From positions 9,614,001 through 9,678,000 of the forward strand of contig NZ_CP107841.1 in the NCBI RefSeq assembly GCF_036346855.1: a stretch of DNA of 64,000 nt, in the 5' to 3' direction. The notes beneath the pieces are model-generated. The model ran no database searches. It was not told the DNA's origin and worked only from the letters and a program-made list of their open reading frames with translations. A program made the translations under genes and the position numbers. Within the stretch, counting starts at the first letter, position 1. Every line of letters starts with the position of its first letter. Shown piece by piece: positions 1-7,993 of the stretch. The stretch is from Streptomyces europaeiscabiei (GTDB lineage: Bacteria > Actinomycetota > Actinomycetes > Streptomycetales > Streptomycetaceae).

Positions 1-410
1 AAGCCGGAGCCCGACTCGCCGCAAGCAAAGAGGACTTGCTCGGCCGCAGCGACTTCGTGTCCGTCCACCTCGTCCTGTCCGGCCGCACCCGCGGCCTGCT
101 CGGCGAGCCGGAACTGCGCGCCATGCGCCCGCACGCCTACCTGGTCAACACCTCCCGCGCCGCCATCGTCGACCGCCCGGCACTTCTGCGGGCCCTGCGG
201 GAGGGCTGGATCGCCGGCGCCGGTCTCGACGTTTTCGAGACCGAGCCCCTCCCCGCCGACGATCCCCTGCGCTCCCTGCCGAACGTGCTCGCCACCCCGC
301 ACCTCGGCTACGTCACCGAACGGAACTACCGCACCTTCTACGAGGAAGCGGTGGAGGACATTGACGCCTTCCTCGCCGGCACCCCCGTCCGACCGCTGAC
401 ACACGGCTGA
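1..410 (+). CDS. D-2-hydroxyacid dehydrogenase, C-terminal part (5' end outside window)
   Basis: The open frame runs in from the left edge (codons from base 3) and ends at TGA 408-410, so only about the last 135 residues are present. They show the NAD-dependent D-2-hydroxyacid dehydrogenase fold: the L-V-N-T-S-R stretch, the G-L-D-V-F-E-T-E-P segment carrying the active-site Glu, and the catalytic His in T-P-H-L-G-Y. Family members reduce 2-keto acids or oxidise phosphoglycerate, formate or similar compounds; the substrate cannot be told from this end. A perfect 10-bp hairpin follows 31 bases later. The visible ATG at 36 is internal. The neighbouring cobalamin genes give no hint of its role. 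Confidence 0.85.
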   Translation, partial: AGARLAASKEDLLGRSDFVSVHLVLSGRTRGLLGEPELRAMRPHAYLVNTSRAAIVDRPALLRALREGWIAGAGLDVFETEPLPADDPLRSLPNVLATPHLGYVTERNYRTFYEEAVEDIDAFLAGTPVRPLTHG

Positions 411-441
411 GTGGGGCGGGGCGGCCGGCGGCCGTCAGGGG

Positions 442-473
442 CCGGGTGACCCGGTGGCGCCGTGGTCACCCGG
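442..473 (+). terminator. Hairpin after the dehydrogenase
   Basis: Ten-base arms CCGGGTGACC (442-451) and GGTCACCCGG (464-473) pair perfectly around a 12-base loop, 31 bases past the stop codon. No T-run follows, which is usual for Streptomyces terminators. From here to about 690 I see no gene; I looked for a B12 riboswitch ahead of cobL and did not find one. Confidence 0.55.
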
Positions 474-702
474 GGGTGCCGGGGCAGTGCCTCCGGCCTG
501 ATCGGCAGTCCGCACGCGGCGGCGCACGCGGCGCAGACCCGCTGTGCCCGTCGGAAGCCGAAGGCGGGGCCATCTCCTCATCACGGCAAAGGAGTCGGGG
601 ATCGACGGGAACTCGCGCGGGCCGCCGTCCGACTACTGCGACGGAGCCCGTCGCAGGACGAGCTGCCCGAGCAGCCCGCACCCTCGCACCAAGGAGTCCC
701 GT

Positions 703-996
703 ATGCCGAAGAAGCGGCCGGCGGCCGGCGTCCTGGCCGTCGCCCTGGCCGGCGTCCTGGCCGGCGTCCTCTGTCTGGTCACCACGGCATGCGCCGACTC
801 GACCGGGACGACGGGCGCCACCGGCAGACGAGGGCGGCGAAGCCGCTGTCGGCAGAGGAAGCCGCTGTCGGCACAGAAGGAGCGCGAGGAGCGGGCGGGG
901 CGCACCCGGGCACAGGCGCGCAGGTCACCGCCCAGTAGAGTGCGCCTCTGTCGTCCCCGACAGTCGCCCCCGATCCGCCGAGGTACCGCGCAGTGA
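703..996 (+). CDS. Possible small lipoprotein, coupled to cobL; may be frameshifted
   Basis: The ATG at 703 has a strong ribosome site, AAGGAG at 691-696. The first 30 residues form a lipoprotein signal: a K-K-R start, a repetitive Ala/Gly/Val/Leu core and the lipobox L-V-T-T-A-C. After about residue 40 the frame becomes Arg- and Gln-rich with weaker codon bias, unlike a normal secreted protein, so a frameshift near 820-850 is possible. In this frame the TGA at 994-996 overlaps the cobL GTG in a GTGA junction, which would couple the two genes. I recognise no family. The start and signal peptide look real; the C-terminal half is doubtful. Confidence 0.4.
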   Translation: MPKKRPAAGVLAVALAGVLAGVLCLVTTACADSTGTTGATGRRGRRSRCRQRKPLSAQKEREERAGRTRAQARRSPPSRVRLCRPRQSPPIRRGTAQ

Positions 997-2258
997 CCCC
1001 CGCACGACCAGGACCGCCGTACGCCGTCACCGTCGTCGGGCTCGGCGCCGACGGCTGGCGAGGCGTCCCCGACGCCTCCCGGGAGGTTCTGCGCGACGCC
1101 GAGGTCCTGATCGGGGGCCCACGACAGCTCGACCTGCTGCCACCGGAGTGCGCGGGCGAGCGGATCGCCTGGCCCTCGCCCCTGCGCCCCGCCGTCCCCG
1201 CCCTGCTCGCCGCGCACGCCGGCCGCCGGGTCGCCGTACTGGCCAGCGGGGACCCCATGTTCTACGGCATCGGCCGTGCCCTCGCCGAGGAGGCCGGTGA
1301 CCGGCTGAGCGTCCTGCCGCACCCCTCCTCCGTCTCCTACGCGGTCGCCCGCCTCGGCTGGCCCCTGGAGGACGTCGAGGTCGTCACGCTCGTCGGCAGA
1401 CCCGCCGCCCGCCTGGCCGCCGCCCTGCACGAGGGCCGCCGGCTCCTTGTGCTCAGCGCGGACGCCGGCACGCCCTCCGCGGTCGCCGCCCTGTTGCGGG
1501 AGCGGGGCTTCGGGCCGAGCCGGATGCGCGTCCTGGAACAGCTCGGCGGGGAGCGGGAACGGACGAGTACCGAGACCACCGCCGACGACTGGGCGCGGAC
1601 ACACCCGCCCGGCGACCCCCTCAACGTCGTCGCCGTCGAGTGCCGGCGGGCCCCGGACACCCTGCGGCTCGGCGCCGTCCCCGGCCTCCCCGACGAGGCG
1701 TACGAGCACGACGGACAGCTCACCAAACGGTATGTGCGCGCCGCCACGCTGGCCGCGCTCGCCCCGGCACCCGGCGAACTGCTGTGGGACGTCGGCGGCG
1801 GGTCCGGCTCGATCGCCATCGAGTGGATGCGTACGCACCCCTCCTGCCGGGCGGTCACCGTCGAACGCGACCCGGTGCGGGCCGAACGCATCACCCGCAA
1901 CGCCGACCGGCTCGGCGTGCCCGGCCTGCGGATCGTCACCGGTGGAGCGCCCGGCGCGCTGGCCGAACTGCCACAGCCGGACGCCGTGTTCATCGGCGGC
2001 GGCCTCACCGCGCCGGGCCTCCTCGACACCTGCCTGCAGGCGCTTCCCCCCGGCGGGCGGCTGGTCGCCAACACCGTGACGCTGGAGTCCGAGGCGCTGC
2101 TCGCCGCCGCCCACCGCCGCCACGGCGGCGAGCTGGTGCGGCTCGCGGTGGCGCACACCGTGCCCGTGGGCGGCTTCACCGGGTGGCGGCAGGCGATGCC
2201 GGTGACCCAGTGGGCCGTGGAGAAGACCCTCGACACCCTTCCAGGAGCAGACAGATGA
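993..2258 (+). CDS. cobL: Precorrin-6Y C5,15-methyltransferase (decarboxylating)
   Basis: CobL methylates precorrin-6Y at C5 and C15 with S-adenosylmethionine and decarboxylates the acetate side chain at C12, giving precorrin-8X. The 421-residue protein is a CbiE-CbiT fusion. Residues ~10-200 are the tetrapyrrole methylase with V-V-G-L-G-A-D-G near the start and A-S-G-D-P-M-F-Y. Residues ~215-400 are the CbiT methyltransferase with the SAM loop W-D-V-G-G-G-S-G-S at ~264. Full length for an actinobacterial CobL. The start is GTG at 993, overlapping the stop of the small upstream frame, and its TGA overlaps the cobM ATG (ATGA), so cobL and cobM are translationally coupled. Confidence 0.95.
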   Translation: MTPARPGPPYAVTVVGLGADGWRGVPDASREVLRDAEVLIGGPRQLDLLPPECAGERIAWPSPLRPAVPALLAAHAGRRVAVLASGDPMFYGIGRALAEEAGDRLSVLPHPSSVSYAVARLGWPLEDVEVVTLVGRPAARLAAALHEGRRLLVLSADAGTPSAVAALLRERGFGPSRMRVLEQLGGERERTSTETTADDWARTHPPGDPLNVVAVECRRAPDTLRLGAVPGLPDEAYEHDGQLTKRYVRAATLAALAPAPGELLWDVGGGSGSIAIEWMRTHPSCRAVTVERDPVRAERITRNADRLGVPGLRIVTGGAPGALAELPQPDAVFIGGGLTAPGLLDTCLQALPPGGRLVANTVTLESEALLAAAHRRHGGELVRLAVAHTVPVGGFTGWRQAMPVTQWAVEKTLDTLPGADR

Positions 2259-3004
2259 CCGTGTACTTCATCGGGGCCGGCCCCGGTGCCGCCGACCTGA
2301 TCACGGTCCGCGGCGCCCGTACGCTCGCCGCCTGCCGGGTCTGCCTGTACGCGGGCAGCCTCGTCCCGCGCGAACTGCTGGCCGAATGCCCGCCGGACGC
2401 ACGGCTGGTGGACACCGCCCAGCTCGACCTGGACCAGATCACCGCCGAGCTGCTGCGCGCCCATGAGGAGGGCCACGACGTGGCCCGGCTGCACTCGGGG
2501 GACCCGTCCGTGTTCAGCGCGGTCGCCGAACAGATGCGACGGCTCGACGCGGCCGGAGTGCCGTACGAGGTGGTCCCGGGCGTGCCCGCCTTCGCCGCGG
2601 CGGCGGCTGCCCTGAAGCGGGAGCTGACCGTGCCGACCGTCGGCCAGACCGTGATCCTCACCCGCATCGCCCAGCGCGCCACCGCCATGCCGGAGGGCGA
2701 GGACCTGGCCACGCTCGGCCGTAGCGGCGCGCTGATCGTGCTGCACCTCGCCGCCCGCTACGTCGACCGTGTCGTCGAGGAGCTCCTCCCGCACTACGGG
2801 GCCGACTGCCCCGTCGCGGTCGTCGCCTACGCGTCCCGGCCCGACGAAGTGATCCTCCGGGGCACGCTCGCGGACATCGCCGGGCAGGTGAAGGAGGCGG
2901 GTGTGCTGCGCACCGCCGTGATCATGGTCGGTCGGACGCTTGGTGCGCGGCAGTTCCGGGACAGCCACCTGTACTCGCCGGAACGGGACCGGCACAGCTG
3001 TTGA
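2255..3004 (+). CDS. cobM: Precorrin-4 C11-methyltransferase
   Basis: CobM transfers a methyl group from SAM to C11 of precorrin-4, giving precorrin-5. The 249-residue protein has the tetrapyrrole methylase glycine loop G-A-G-P-G-A-A-D-L at residues ~6-14, the L-H-S-G-D-P-S motif, and V-P-G-V-P-A-F-A-A-A-A-A typical of CobM/CbiF. The ATG at 2255 overlaps the cobL stop by 4 bases. Nothing in the same direction follows closely; the next bases are an inverted-repeat element, so cobM probably ends the operon. Confidence 0.95.
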   Translation: MTVYFIGAGPGAADLITVRGARTLAACRVCLYAGSLVPRELLAECPPDARLVDTAQLDLDQITAELLRAHEEGHDVARLHSGDPSVFSAVAEQMRRLDAAGVPYEVVPGVPAFAAAAAALKRELTVPTVGQTVILTRIAQRATAMPEGEDLATLGRSGALIVLHLAARYVDRVVEELLPHYGADCPVAVVAYASRPDEVILRGTLADIAGQVKEAGVLRTAVIMVGRTLGARQFRDSHLYSPERDRHSC

Positions 3005-3030
3005 GCGGGCCGGTTGGGTTCATTGTCGGA

Positions 3031-3477
3031 CGCGGGTCCGGTGGGGCTTCTCGCGCAGTTCCCCGCGCCCCTGAAGGATTCAGGCCCCTGCGGGCCTGAA
3101 AGACCACGGCCCTGCGGGCCTGAAGGTGACGGGTCGGTGGGCCTGAACCCACGGGTGGTGGGCCTGAAGGTGACGGTCCGGTGGGCCTGAACCCACGGGT
3201 GGTGGGCCTGAAGGTGACGGGTCGGTGGGCCTGAACCCACGGGTGGTGGGCCTGAAGGTGACGGTCCGGTGGGCCTGAACCCACGGGCGGTGGGTCTGAA
3301 GGCGACGGTCCGGTGGGCCCGATGGCATGGGCGGCGGGCCTGAAGGCACGGTCGGTGGGCCTGAACCCACGGGTGGTGGGTCTGAAGGTGACGGGTCGGT
3401 GGGCCTGAAGGCACGGGGCGCAGCCCTGGCATTTCAGGGGCGCGGGGAACTGCGCGAGAAGCCCCACCGGACCCGCA
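3031..3477. repeat. 44-bp inverted repeat flanking a tandem array
   Basis: The left arm 3031-3074 and right arm 3434-3477 are reverse complements in 43 of 44 positions. The arm core, GGGGCGCGGGGAACTGCGCGA, recurs alone at 55815-55835 and is a common intergenic element in Streptomyces. The arms enclose about 360 bp of short direct repeats. Transcribed from cobM, the arms could form a very stable stem and act as a terminator or 3'-end protector ahead of the riboswitch. I see no coding sequence here. Confidence 0.85.
3139..3414. repeat. Tandem 44-bp repeat, about six units
   Basis: Units start with GGGCCTGAACCCACGGGT-type sequence at 3139, 3183, 3227, 3271, 3315 and 3357, with a partial unit at 3401. 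The period is 44 bp, with one 42-bp unit. Within each unit a shorter GTGGGCCTGAA motif occurs about twice. The last copies are more diverged than the first. The array lies wholly inside the inverted repeat. It is contiguous, so it is not a CRISPR. Confidence 0.85.
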
Positions 3478-3530
3478 GTCGCCAACGAACCCGAGCCACC
3501 CGGGCCCGAAGGCGCCCCGGTACCCGGTGT

Positions 3531-3725
3531 TAGGCTCACCTCGCCTCCCGCGGGGGAAGTCCGGTGAAAGTCCGGCGCTGACCCGCAACGGTGTGCGCGA
3601 CGGTCGAACAGACCGTCGCGCGAGCCCGATCGCCCGTGGGTGGTGCGACCCGTTGAACGCTCGCCGTGGACTGCGAGAGGGGACCGCACGGCCGGCGTGC
3701 CGTACGGGCTGCTCCTGACCGACGT
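3531..3725 (+). promoter_or_regulatory. Cobalamin riboswitch ahead of the ABC importer
   Basis: The conserved B12-riboswitch core is seen at about 3553-3600: GGGGGAAGTCCGGTGAAAG, then TCCGG, then GCTGACCCGCAACGGTG. A GCCCGATCGCCCG segment follows at about 3622-3634, in the place of the 3' conserved box. The element ends shortly before the permease gene, so B12 binding would be expected to shut off expression. TAGGCT at 3531-3536 could be the promoter -10 box. The longer string TTAGGCTCACCT also matches the core of an actinobacterial iron-regulator box, but the outer bases do not fit. Confidence 0.85.
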
Positions 3726-3762
3726 CCCACCAGGCGGCCCAAGGCGAAGGACCGCCCCGACC

Positions 3763-4818
3763 GTGCGCCGCAGCCCCACCCCCAGCCGCATGCCCCTGCC
3801 CCCACTGGTATTCGGCCTCGCACTCCTGTTGCTGCTGTCGCTCGTCGGCGGCACCGGCCTGGGCGCCGCCGGGATCGGATGGCCGGACGTCCTCCGGTTC
3901 CTGTGGGCAGGGCTCACCGGCGGGACCGTGCACGCCGGGGACGCCGCTTCGTACACCATCGTCTGGGAGATCCGGCTGCCGCGCGTCGTGCTCGGTGCCG
4001 TCGTCGGCGCCGGGCTCGCGTCCGTCGGGGTGGCCGTCCAGGCGATCGTGCGCAACGCGCTCGGCGACCCGTTCGTGCTCGGTATCTCCTCCGGCGCGGC
4101 GGTGGGCGCCAACGCGGTCATCCTGCTCGGCGCGTTCGCCGGGCTCGGGGTCTGGGCGCTGTCCGCGTCGGCTTTCCTTTCGGCGCTCGGCGCGATGGCG
4201 CTGGTGTACGCCGTGGCCCGCTCGCCGCACGGGCTGACCCCGCTGCGGCTGGTCCTGACCGGTACGGCACTGGCGTACGGCTTCGAAGCGGTCACCACGG
4301 TCATGGTGTTCGGCGCGGCCCGCGGCGAGGCGGCGCGGTCGGCGCTGATGTGGCTGCTGGGCAGTCTGGGCGGGGCGACCTGGGCGCAGGTGCCGCTGGT
4401 CGCCGTGACCGTCGCGGCGGGGTGGGCCTGGCTGCGCCGGCGGGCCGAATCGCTCAACGCCCTCGCCATGGGCGACGAGACCTCGGCCGCACTCGGTGTC
4501 CGGCCGGAGCGGCTGCGCCGGGAGCTGTTCCTCGTCACCGCCGCCGTCACCGGGACCGTGGTCGCGGTCAGCGGGGCCATCGGCTTCGTCGGGCTGATGG
4601 TGCCGCACGTCGTGCGGATGCTGGTCGGCGCCGACCACCGCCGGGTGCTGGCGGTCGCCCCGCTCGTCGGCGCCGTGCTCCTGGTGTGGGCGGACGTGCT
4701 GTCCCGGCTGCTGCTAGCCCCCGCCGAACTACCCGTCGGAGTGATCACCGCCGTGGTCGGGGTGCCCGCCTTCCTGGTGCTCATGCGGCGCGGCGGCTAC
4801 GCGTTCGGAGGCCGCTGA
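3763..4818 (+). CDS. FecCD/BtuC-type ABC importer permease
   Basis: This is the membrane subunit of a metal-chelate importer in the FecCD/BtuC family, with about ten hydrophobic segments across ~351 residues. Family signatures include R-L-P-R-V near residue 70, G-D-P-F-V-L-G-I-S-S-G-A in the middle, and G-F-V-G-L-M-V-P-H-V-V-R toward the C-terminus. The frame is open from 3640, but those bases belong to the riboswitch. I prefer GTG 3763 (purine-rich AAGGCGAAGG upstream); ATG 3790 is the alternative. The riboswitch and flanking cob genes point to cobalamin, cobinamide or another corrinoid as ligand. Iron-siderophore or the F420-0-type transporter subfamily remain possible. Confidence 0.88.
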   Translation: MRRSPTPSRMPLPPLVFGLALLLLLSLVGGTGLGAAGIGWPDVLRFLWAGLTGGTVHAGDAASYTIVWEIRLPRVVLGAVVGAGLASVGVAVQAIVRNALGDPFVLGISSGAAVGANAVILLGAFAGLGVWALSASAFLSALGAMALVYAVARSPHGLTPLRLVLTGTALAYGFEAVTTVMVFGAARGEAARSALMWLLGSLGGATWAQVPLVAVTVAAGWAWLRRRAESLNALAMGDETSAALGVRPERLRRELFLVTAAVTGTVVAVSGAIGFVGLMVPHVVRMLVGADHRRVLAVAPLVGAVLLVWADVLSRLLLAPAELPVGVITAVVGVPAFLVLMRRGGYAFGGR

Positions 4819-4820
4819 CC

Positions 4821-5588
4821 ATGCGACTCGACATCGACGGCGTGACCGTCGAGGCCGCCGGGGCCCGACTGGTCGACGACATCCGGCTCACGGCCGACAG
4901 CGGGGCCTTCGTCGGCCTCGTCGGCCCCAACGGCAGCGGCAAGTCGACGCTGTTGCGCTGTGTGTACCGGGCGCTGCGCCCGGCCGCCGGCGTGGTGCGG
5001 CTGGACGGCGAGGACACGCACGCGATGCCTCCCCGGGCCGCGGCACGGGTGCTGGCCGCGCTGCCGCAGGAGTCGTCCGCCGAGTTCGACTTCACGGTCG
5101 CCGAGGTGGTCGCCATGGGACGGCTGCCGCACCGGGACCGCACGGCCGCCTCCGACGCGGAGATCTGCGCGCGGGCCATGGGCCGCACCGGCGTGGACCA
5201 CCTCGCCGACCGGGGGTTCCTGGCCCTGTCCGGCGGCGAGAAGCAGCGCGTCCTGCTCGCCCGCGCCCTCGCCCAGCAGCCCCGGGTGCTCGTCCTCGAC
5301 GAACCCACCAACCACCTCGACATCGCCCACCAGCTGGACGTCCTGTCCCTGGTGCGCGACAGCGGCATCACCGTGCTCGCCGCCCTGCACGACCTCAACC
5401 TGGCCGCCGCGCACTGCGACGTCCTGTACGTGATCGCGGACGGCCGGATCGTCACGTCGGGCCCGCCTCACGACGTCCTCCGACCGGACCTGCTCGCCGA
5501 GGTGTTCGGGGTCCGCGCGCATCCCGTACGGCACCCGGCGACCGGCGCCGTCCAACTCCTGTTCGACCTGCTCCCCTCCACGACCTGA
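4821..5588 (+). CDS. FecE/BtuD-type ABC importer ATPase
   Basis: This 255-residue cytoplasmic ATPase powers the adjacent permease. Walker A is G-P-N-G-S-G-K-S-T at residues 35-43, the signature L-S-G-G-E-K-Q at ~136, and Walker B V-L-V-L-D-E-P-T-N-H at ~158, followed by the L-H-D-L-N switch His. Length and order match FecE/BtuD proteins. Its ATG lies two bases after the permease stop, so they are cotranscribed. The segment after Walker A (R-A-A-A-R-V-L-A-A-L-P-Q-E) is the counterpart of the ATPase scrap found at 36960-37090. Confidence 0.92.
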   Translation: MRLDIDGVTVEAAGARLVDDIRLTADSGAFVGLVGPNGSGKSTLLRCVYRALRPAAGVVRLDGEDTHAMPPRAAARVLAALPQESSAEFDFTVAEVVAMGRLPHRDRTAASDAEICARAMGRTGVDHLADRGFLALSGGEKQRVLLARALAQQPRVLVLDEPTNHLDIAHQLDVLSLVRDSGITVLAALHDLNLAAAHCDVLYVIADGRIVTSGPPHDVLRPDLLAEVFGVRAHPVRHPATGAVQLLFDLLPSTT

Positions 5589-5596
5589 GGACCCCC

Positions 5597-6610
5597 ATGC
5601 GCAAGCTGCTCGCCGCCGCACTCTGTCTCGCCGCGACCGCCACCGCCACCGTCAGCGGATGCGGCGCGACCGTCGAATCGTCCGCGGACGCCAAGTCCCC
5701 GTCCGCCGAGAAGGCGGTCACCCTCACCAACTGCGGTCAGAAGATCACCTTCGACAAGGTCCCCGAGCGCGTGGTCACCAACGACGTCGGCATCACCGAG
5801 CTGATGTTCGCCCTCGGCCTTGAGGACCGCATGGCCGGGTTCGCCATGCCCGACGACAAGGGTGACCTGAGCGGTGTGCCCTGGAAGGACGGCTACGACA
5901 AGGTGAAGTGGCTGTCGAAGGACCAGCTCACCAAGGAGAACGTCCTCGACGCCAAGGCCGACCTCGTCTTCGCCGGCTGGAACTACGGCTTCCGCGAGGA
6001 CGCCGGCTTCACCCCCGACACCCTGAAGAAGCTCGGCGTCCCCTCCTACATCCTCACCGAGTCCTGCCGCAACGGCCGGACCGAGACCTCGCGCGGCATC
6101 ATGCCGCCCCTCGACGCCCTCTACACCGACCTCACCAACCTCGGAAAACTCTTCGGCGTCGAGAAGCGGGCCGCCACCCTCGTCGCCGACTTCAAGAAGC
6201 AGATCGCGGGTGTGCGCGCCGAGGCGCCCGCGAAGAAGCCCAAGGTCTTCCTCTACGACAGCGGCCAGGACCAGCCCTTCACCTCCGGCCGCTACGCCGC
6301 CCCCGAGCAGATCATCACCGAGGCCGGCGGGGTCAACGTCATGCACGACGTCGAGGACTCCTGGACCACCGTCGGCTGGGAGAGCGTCGTCCAGCGGGAC
6401 CCCGACACCATCGTCATCTGCGACTACGGGGACGTCAGCGCCGAGCAGAAGAAGAAGTTCCTGCTCTCCTACGCCCCGCTGCGCAACGTCTCCGCGATCA
6501 AGCACAAGCGGATCTTCGTCCTCGACTACGTCGACCTGGTCGAGAGCCCCCGCAACCCGTCGGCCGTCGCCCGCCTCGGCGCCTACCTCCGGACCGTCCC
6601 GGGAAGCTAG
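5597..6610 (+). CDS. ABC importer substrate-binding lipoprotein (BtuF/FecB-like)
   Basis: This 337-residue lipoprotein should capture the ligand outside the membrane and pass it to the permease. The signal peptide ends in the lipobox V-S-G-C (Cys22). The body is a helical-backbone metal-receptor fold: P-E-R-V-V-T-N-D-V-G-I-T-E at the start and the second lobe from ~205 (K-V-F-L-Y-D-S-G). The ATG is 8 bases after the ATPase stop, completing a permease-ATPase-binding protein operon under the B12 riboswitch. I infer a corrinoid ligand from context; the putative F420-0 transporter subfamily looks similar. Its stop overlaps the remnant of cbiD on the other strand. Confidence 0.88.
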   Translation: MRKLLAAALCLAATATATVSGCGATVESSADAKSPSAEKAVTLTNCGQKITFDKVPERVVTNDVGITELMFALGLEDRMAGFAMPDDKGDLSGVPWKDGYDKVKWLSKDQLTKENVLDAKADLVFAGWNYGFREDAGFTPDTLKKLGVPSYILTESCRNGRTETSRGIMPPLDALYTDLTNLGKLFGVEKRAATLVADFKKQIAGVRAEAPAKKPKVFLYDSGQDQPFTSGRYAAPEQIITEAGGVNVMHDVEDSWTTVGWESVVQRDPDTIVICDYGDVSAEQKKKFLLSYAPLRNVSAIKHKRIFVLDYVDLVESPRNPSAVARLGAYLRTVPGS

Positions 6611-6729
6611 CGGATCGTGCTGCGGCCGACGACGGTGCTCGCGCGGTCGATGTGGATGGCGTTGACCGCGACGGGCGCGTCTCGCTGCGTGGTCTGGGCT
6701 TGGCGGCGGGTCGTGGTGGCGAGTTGGTC
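6607..6729 (-). pseudogene. Stray duplicate of the cbiD 3' end
   Basis: Read on the minus strand, about 40 codons ending at 6607 encode a diverged copy of the last residues of the adjacent cbiD. The copy ends A-P-V-A-V-N-A-I-H-I-D-R-A-S-T-V-V-G-R-S-T-I-R against A-P-V-A-V-D-V-I-C-I-D-R-A-G in cbiD, with the same last nine residues. The upstream Q-L-A-T-T-T-R-R-Q-A mirrors L-V-A-T-T-A-R-D-E-A. At DNA level bases 6610-6650 are nearly identical to 6805-6845. No start or upstream body exists, so it is a relic of a partial duplication. About 70 low-complexity bases separate it from cbiD. Confidence 0.75.
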
Positions 6730-6802
6730 GCTGTGCGGTGTCTTTGGCGGCTTGCGGGGTTGGGGTGGGGTGAGGCGGGTGTGGGTGGCGGGTCGTGGGG
6801 AG

Positions 6803-7975
6803 TCAGCGGATCGTGCTGCGGCCGACGACGGTGCCCGCGCGGTCGATGCAGATGACGTCGACCGCGACCGGCGCACCCCGGAGTACGGCCAGTGCCTCGT
6901 CGCGGGCCGTCGTCGCCACCAGGTCGCCGAGTGGTACCCCGGCCGCCATGCAGAGCTGGAGCGCGGCGAGCCCGGTGTTGGCGCCGGCCACCTCGGCGGA
7001 CAGGGCTTCGTCGGCGCCGCCGCGCCGGGCCAGTTCGGCGAGGAAGCCCTTGTCGACCTGGGAGCGGGCGGAGTGCAGGTCGAGATGGCCGGCGGCGAGC
7101 TTGGAGAGCTTGGCGAAGCCGCCGCAGATCGTCAGCCGGTCGACGGGGTGCCGTCGGACGTACTTCAGGACCGCGCCCGCGAAGTCGCCCATGTCGAGCA
7201 GCGCGTCCTCGGGCAGCGCGTACTCGGCGACGACCGTCTTCTCCGACGTCGACCCCGTGCACCCGGCGACATGCGTGCGCCCGGCCGCGCGCGCCACGTC
7301 CACGCCCCGCCGGATGGAGTCGATCCACGCCGAGCAGGAGTACGGGACGACGATCCCGGTCGTCCCCAGGATGGACAGACCGCCGAGGATGCCGAGGCGG
7401 GGGTTCCAGGTGGAGCGGGCGATCTCCTCGCCGTGGTCCACGGAGAGGGTGATCTCGACATCGCCAGTGCCGCCGTGGCGGCCGGCGACCTCGGCGACAT
7501 GGTCGCGCATCATCTGCCGGGGGACCGGGTTCACGGCCGGTTCGCCGACGGGCAGGGGCAGGCCCGGACGAGTGATCGTTCCGACGCCGGGGCCGGCCCG
7601 GAAGACCACCCCGGCCCCGGCCGGCAGCCGCCGTACGGTGGCCCGGACCAGCGCGCCGTGCGTGACGTCCGGATCGTCGCCCGCGTCCTTCACGATCCCC
7701 GCCATCGCGCTGTCGCCGGTCAGCTCCTCGACGGCGAGCGCGAACGACGGGGTCTGCCCCTTCGGCAGGGTGATGGTCACCGGGTCGGGGAACTCGCCGG
7801 TCAGCAGCGCGGTGTACGCGGCCGTCGTGGCGGCGGTCGCACAGGCACCCGTGGTCCAGCCGTGCCGCAGACCGGTGTGCTTGAGTTGGGCCGCACGACC
7901 ACCCTTGGCCTCGCCGGCCTCTTTCGCCGCACCGCCCTCTTTCCCCGCACCGATGTCTTTCGCTTCACCGCTCAT
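6803..7975 (-). CDS. cbiD: Cobalt-precorrin-5B C1-methyltransferase
   Basis: CbiD methylates C1 of the contracted corrin ring with SAM, the step that CobF performs in the classical aerobic pathway. The 390-residue protein has an added charged Lys/Gly/Glu-rich N-terminus of about 25 residues. The family opening follows (L-R-H-G-W-T-T-G-A-C-A-T-A-A), then G-T-T-G-I-V-V-P-Y-S and the C-terminal G-F-A-K-L-S-K-L-A-A-G-H-L-D. The start at 7975 is 18 bases from the divergent cobK start, so one of the two promoters must lie inside the other gene. Having CbiD with CobG and CobN makes this a hybrid pathway. Confidence 0.95.
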   Translation of the reverse strand: MSGEAKDIGAGKEGGAAKEAGEAKGGRAAQLKHTGLRHGWTTGACATAATTAAYTALLTGEFPDPVTITLPKGQTPSFALAVEELTGDSAMAGIVKDAGDDPDVTHGALVRATVRRLPAGAGVVFRAGPGVGTITRPGLPLPVGEPAVNPVPRQMMRDHVAEVAGRHGGTGDVEITLSVDHGEEIARSTWNPRLGILGGLSILGTTGIVVPYSCSAWIDSIRRGVDVARAAGRTHVAGCTGSTSEKTVVAEYALPEDALLDMGDFAGAVLKYVRRHPVDRLTICGGFAKLSKLAAGHLDLHSARSQVDKGFLAELARRGGADEALSAEVAGANTGLAALQLCMAAGVPLGDLVATTARDEALAVLRGAPVAVDVICIDRAGTVVGRSTIR

Positions 7976-7993
7976 GATCGGACCCGGACTTCC

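Noticed and set aside
411..700. Possible third plus-strand B12 riboswitch ahead of cobL
   Set aside because: No conserved core was found in this stretch; only a terminator-like hairpin and a ribosome site.
3080..3370. Short proline/glycine-rich open frames inside the tandem repeat
   Set aside because: They only reflect the 44-bp repeat read in open frames and lack ribosome sites and codon bias.
3139..3414. Possible CRISPR array
   Set aside because: The repeats are contiguous and variable, with no unique spacers of constant length and no cas genes nearby.
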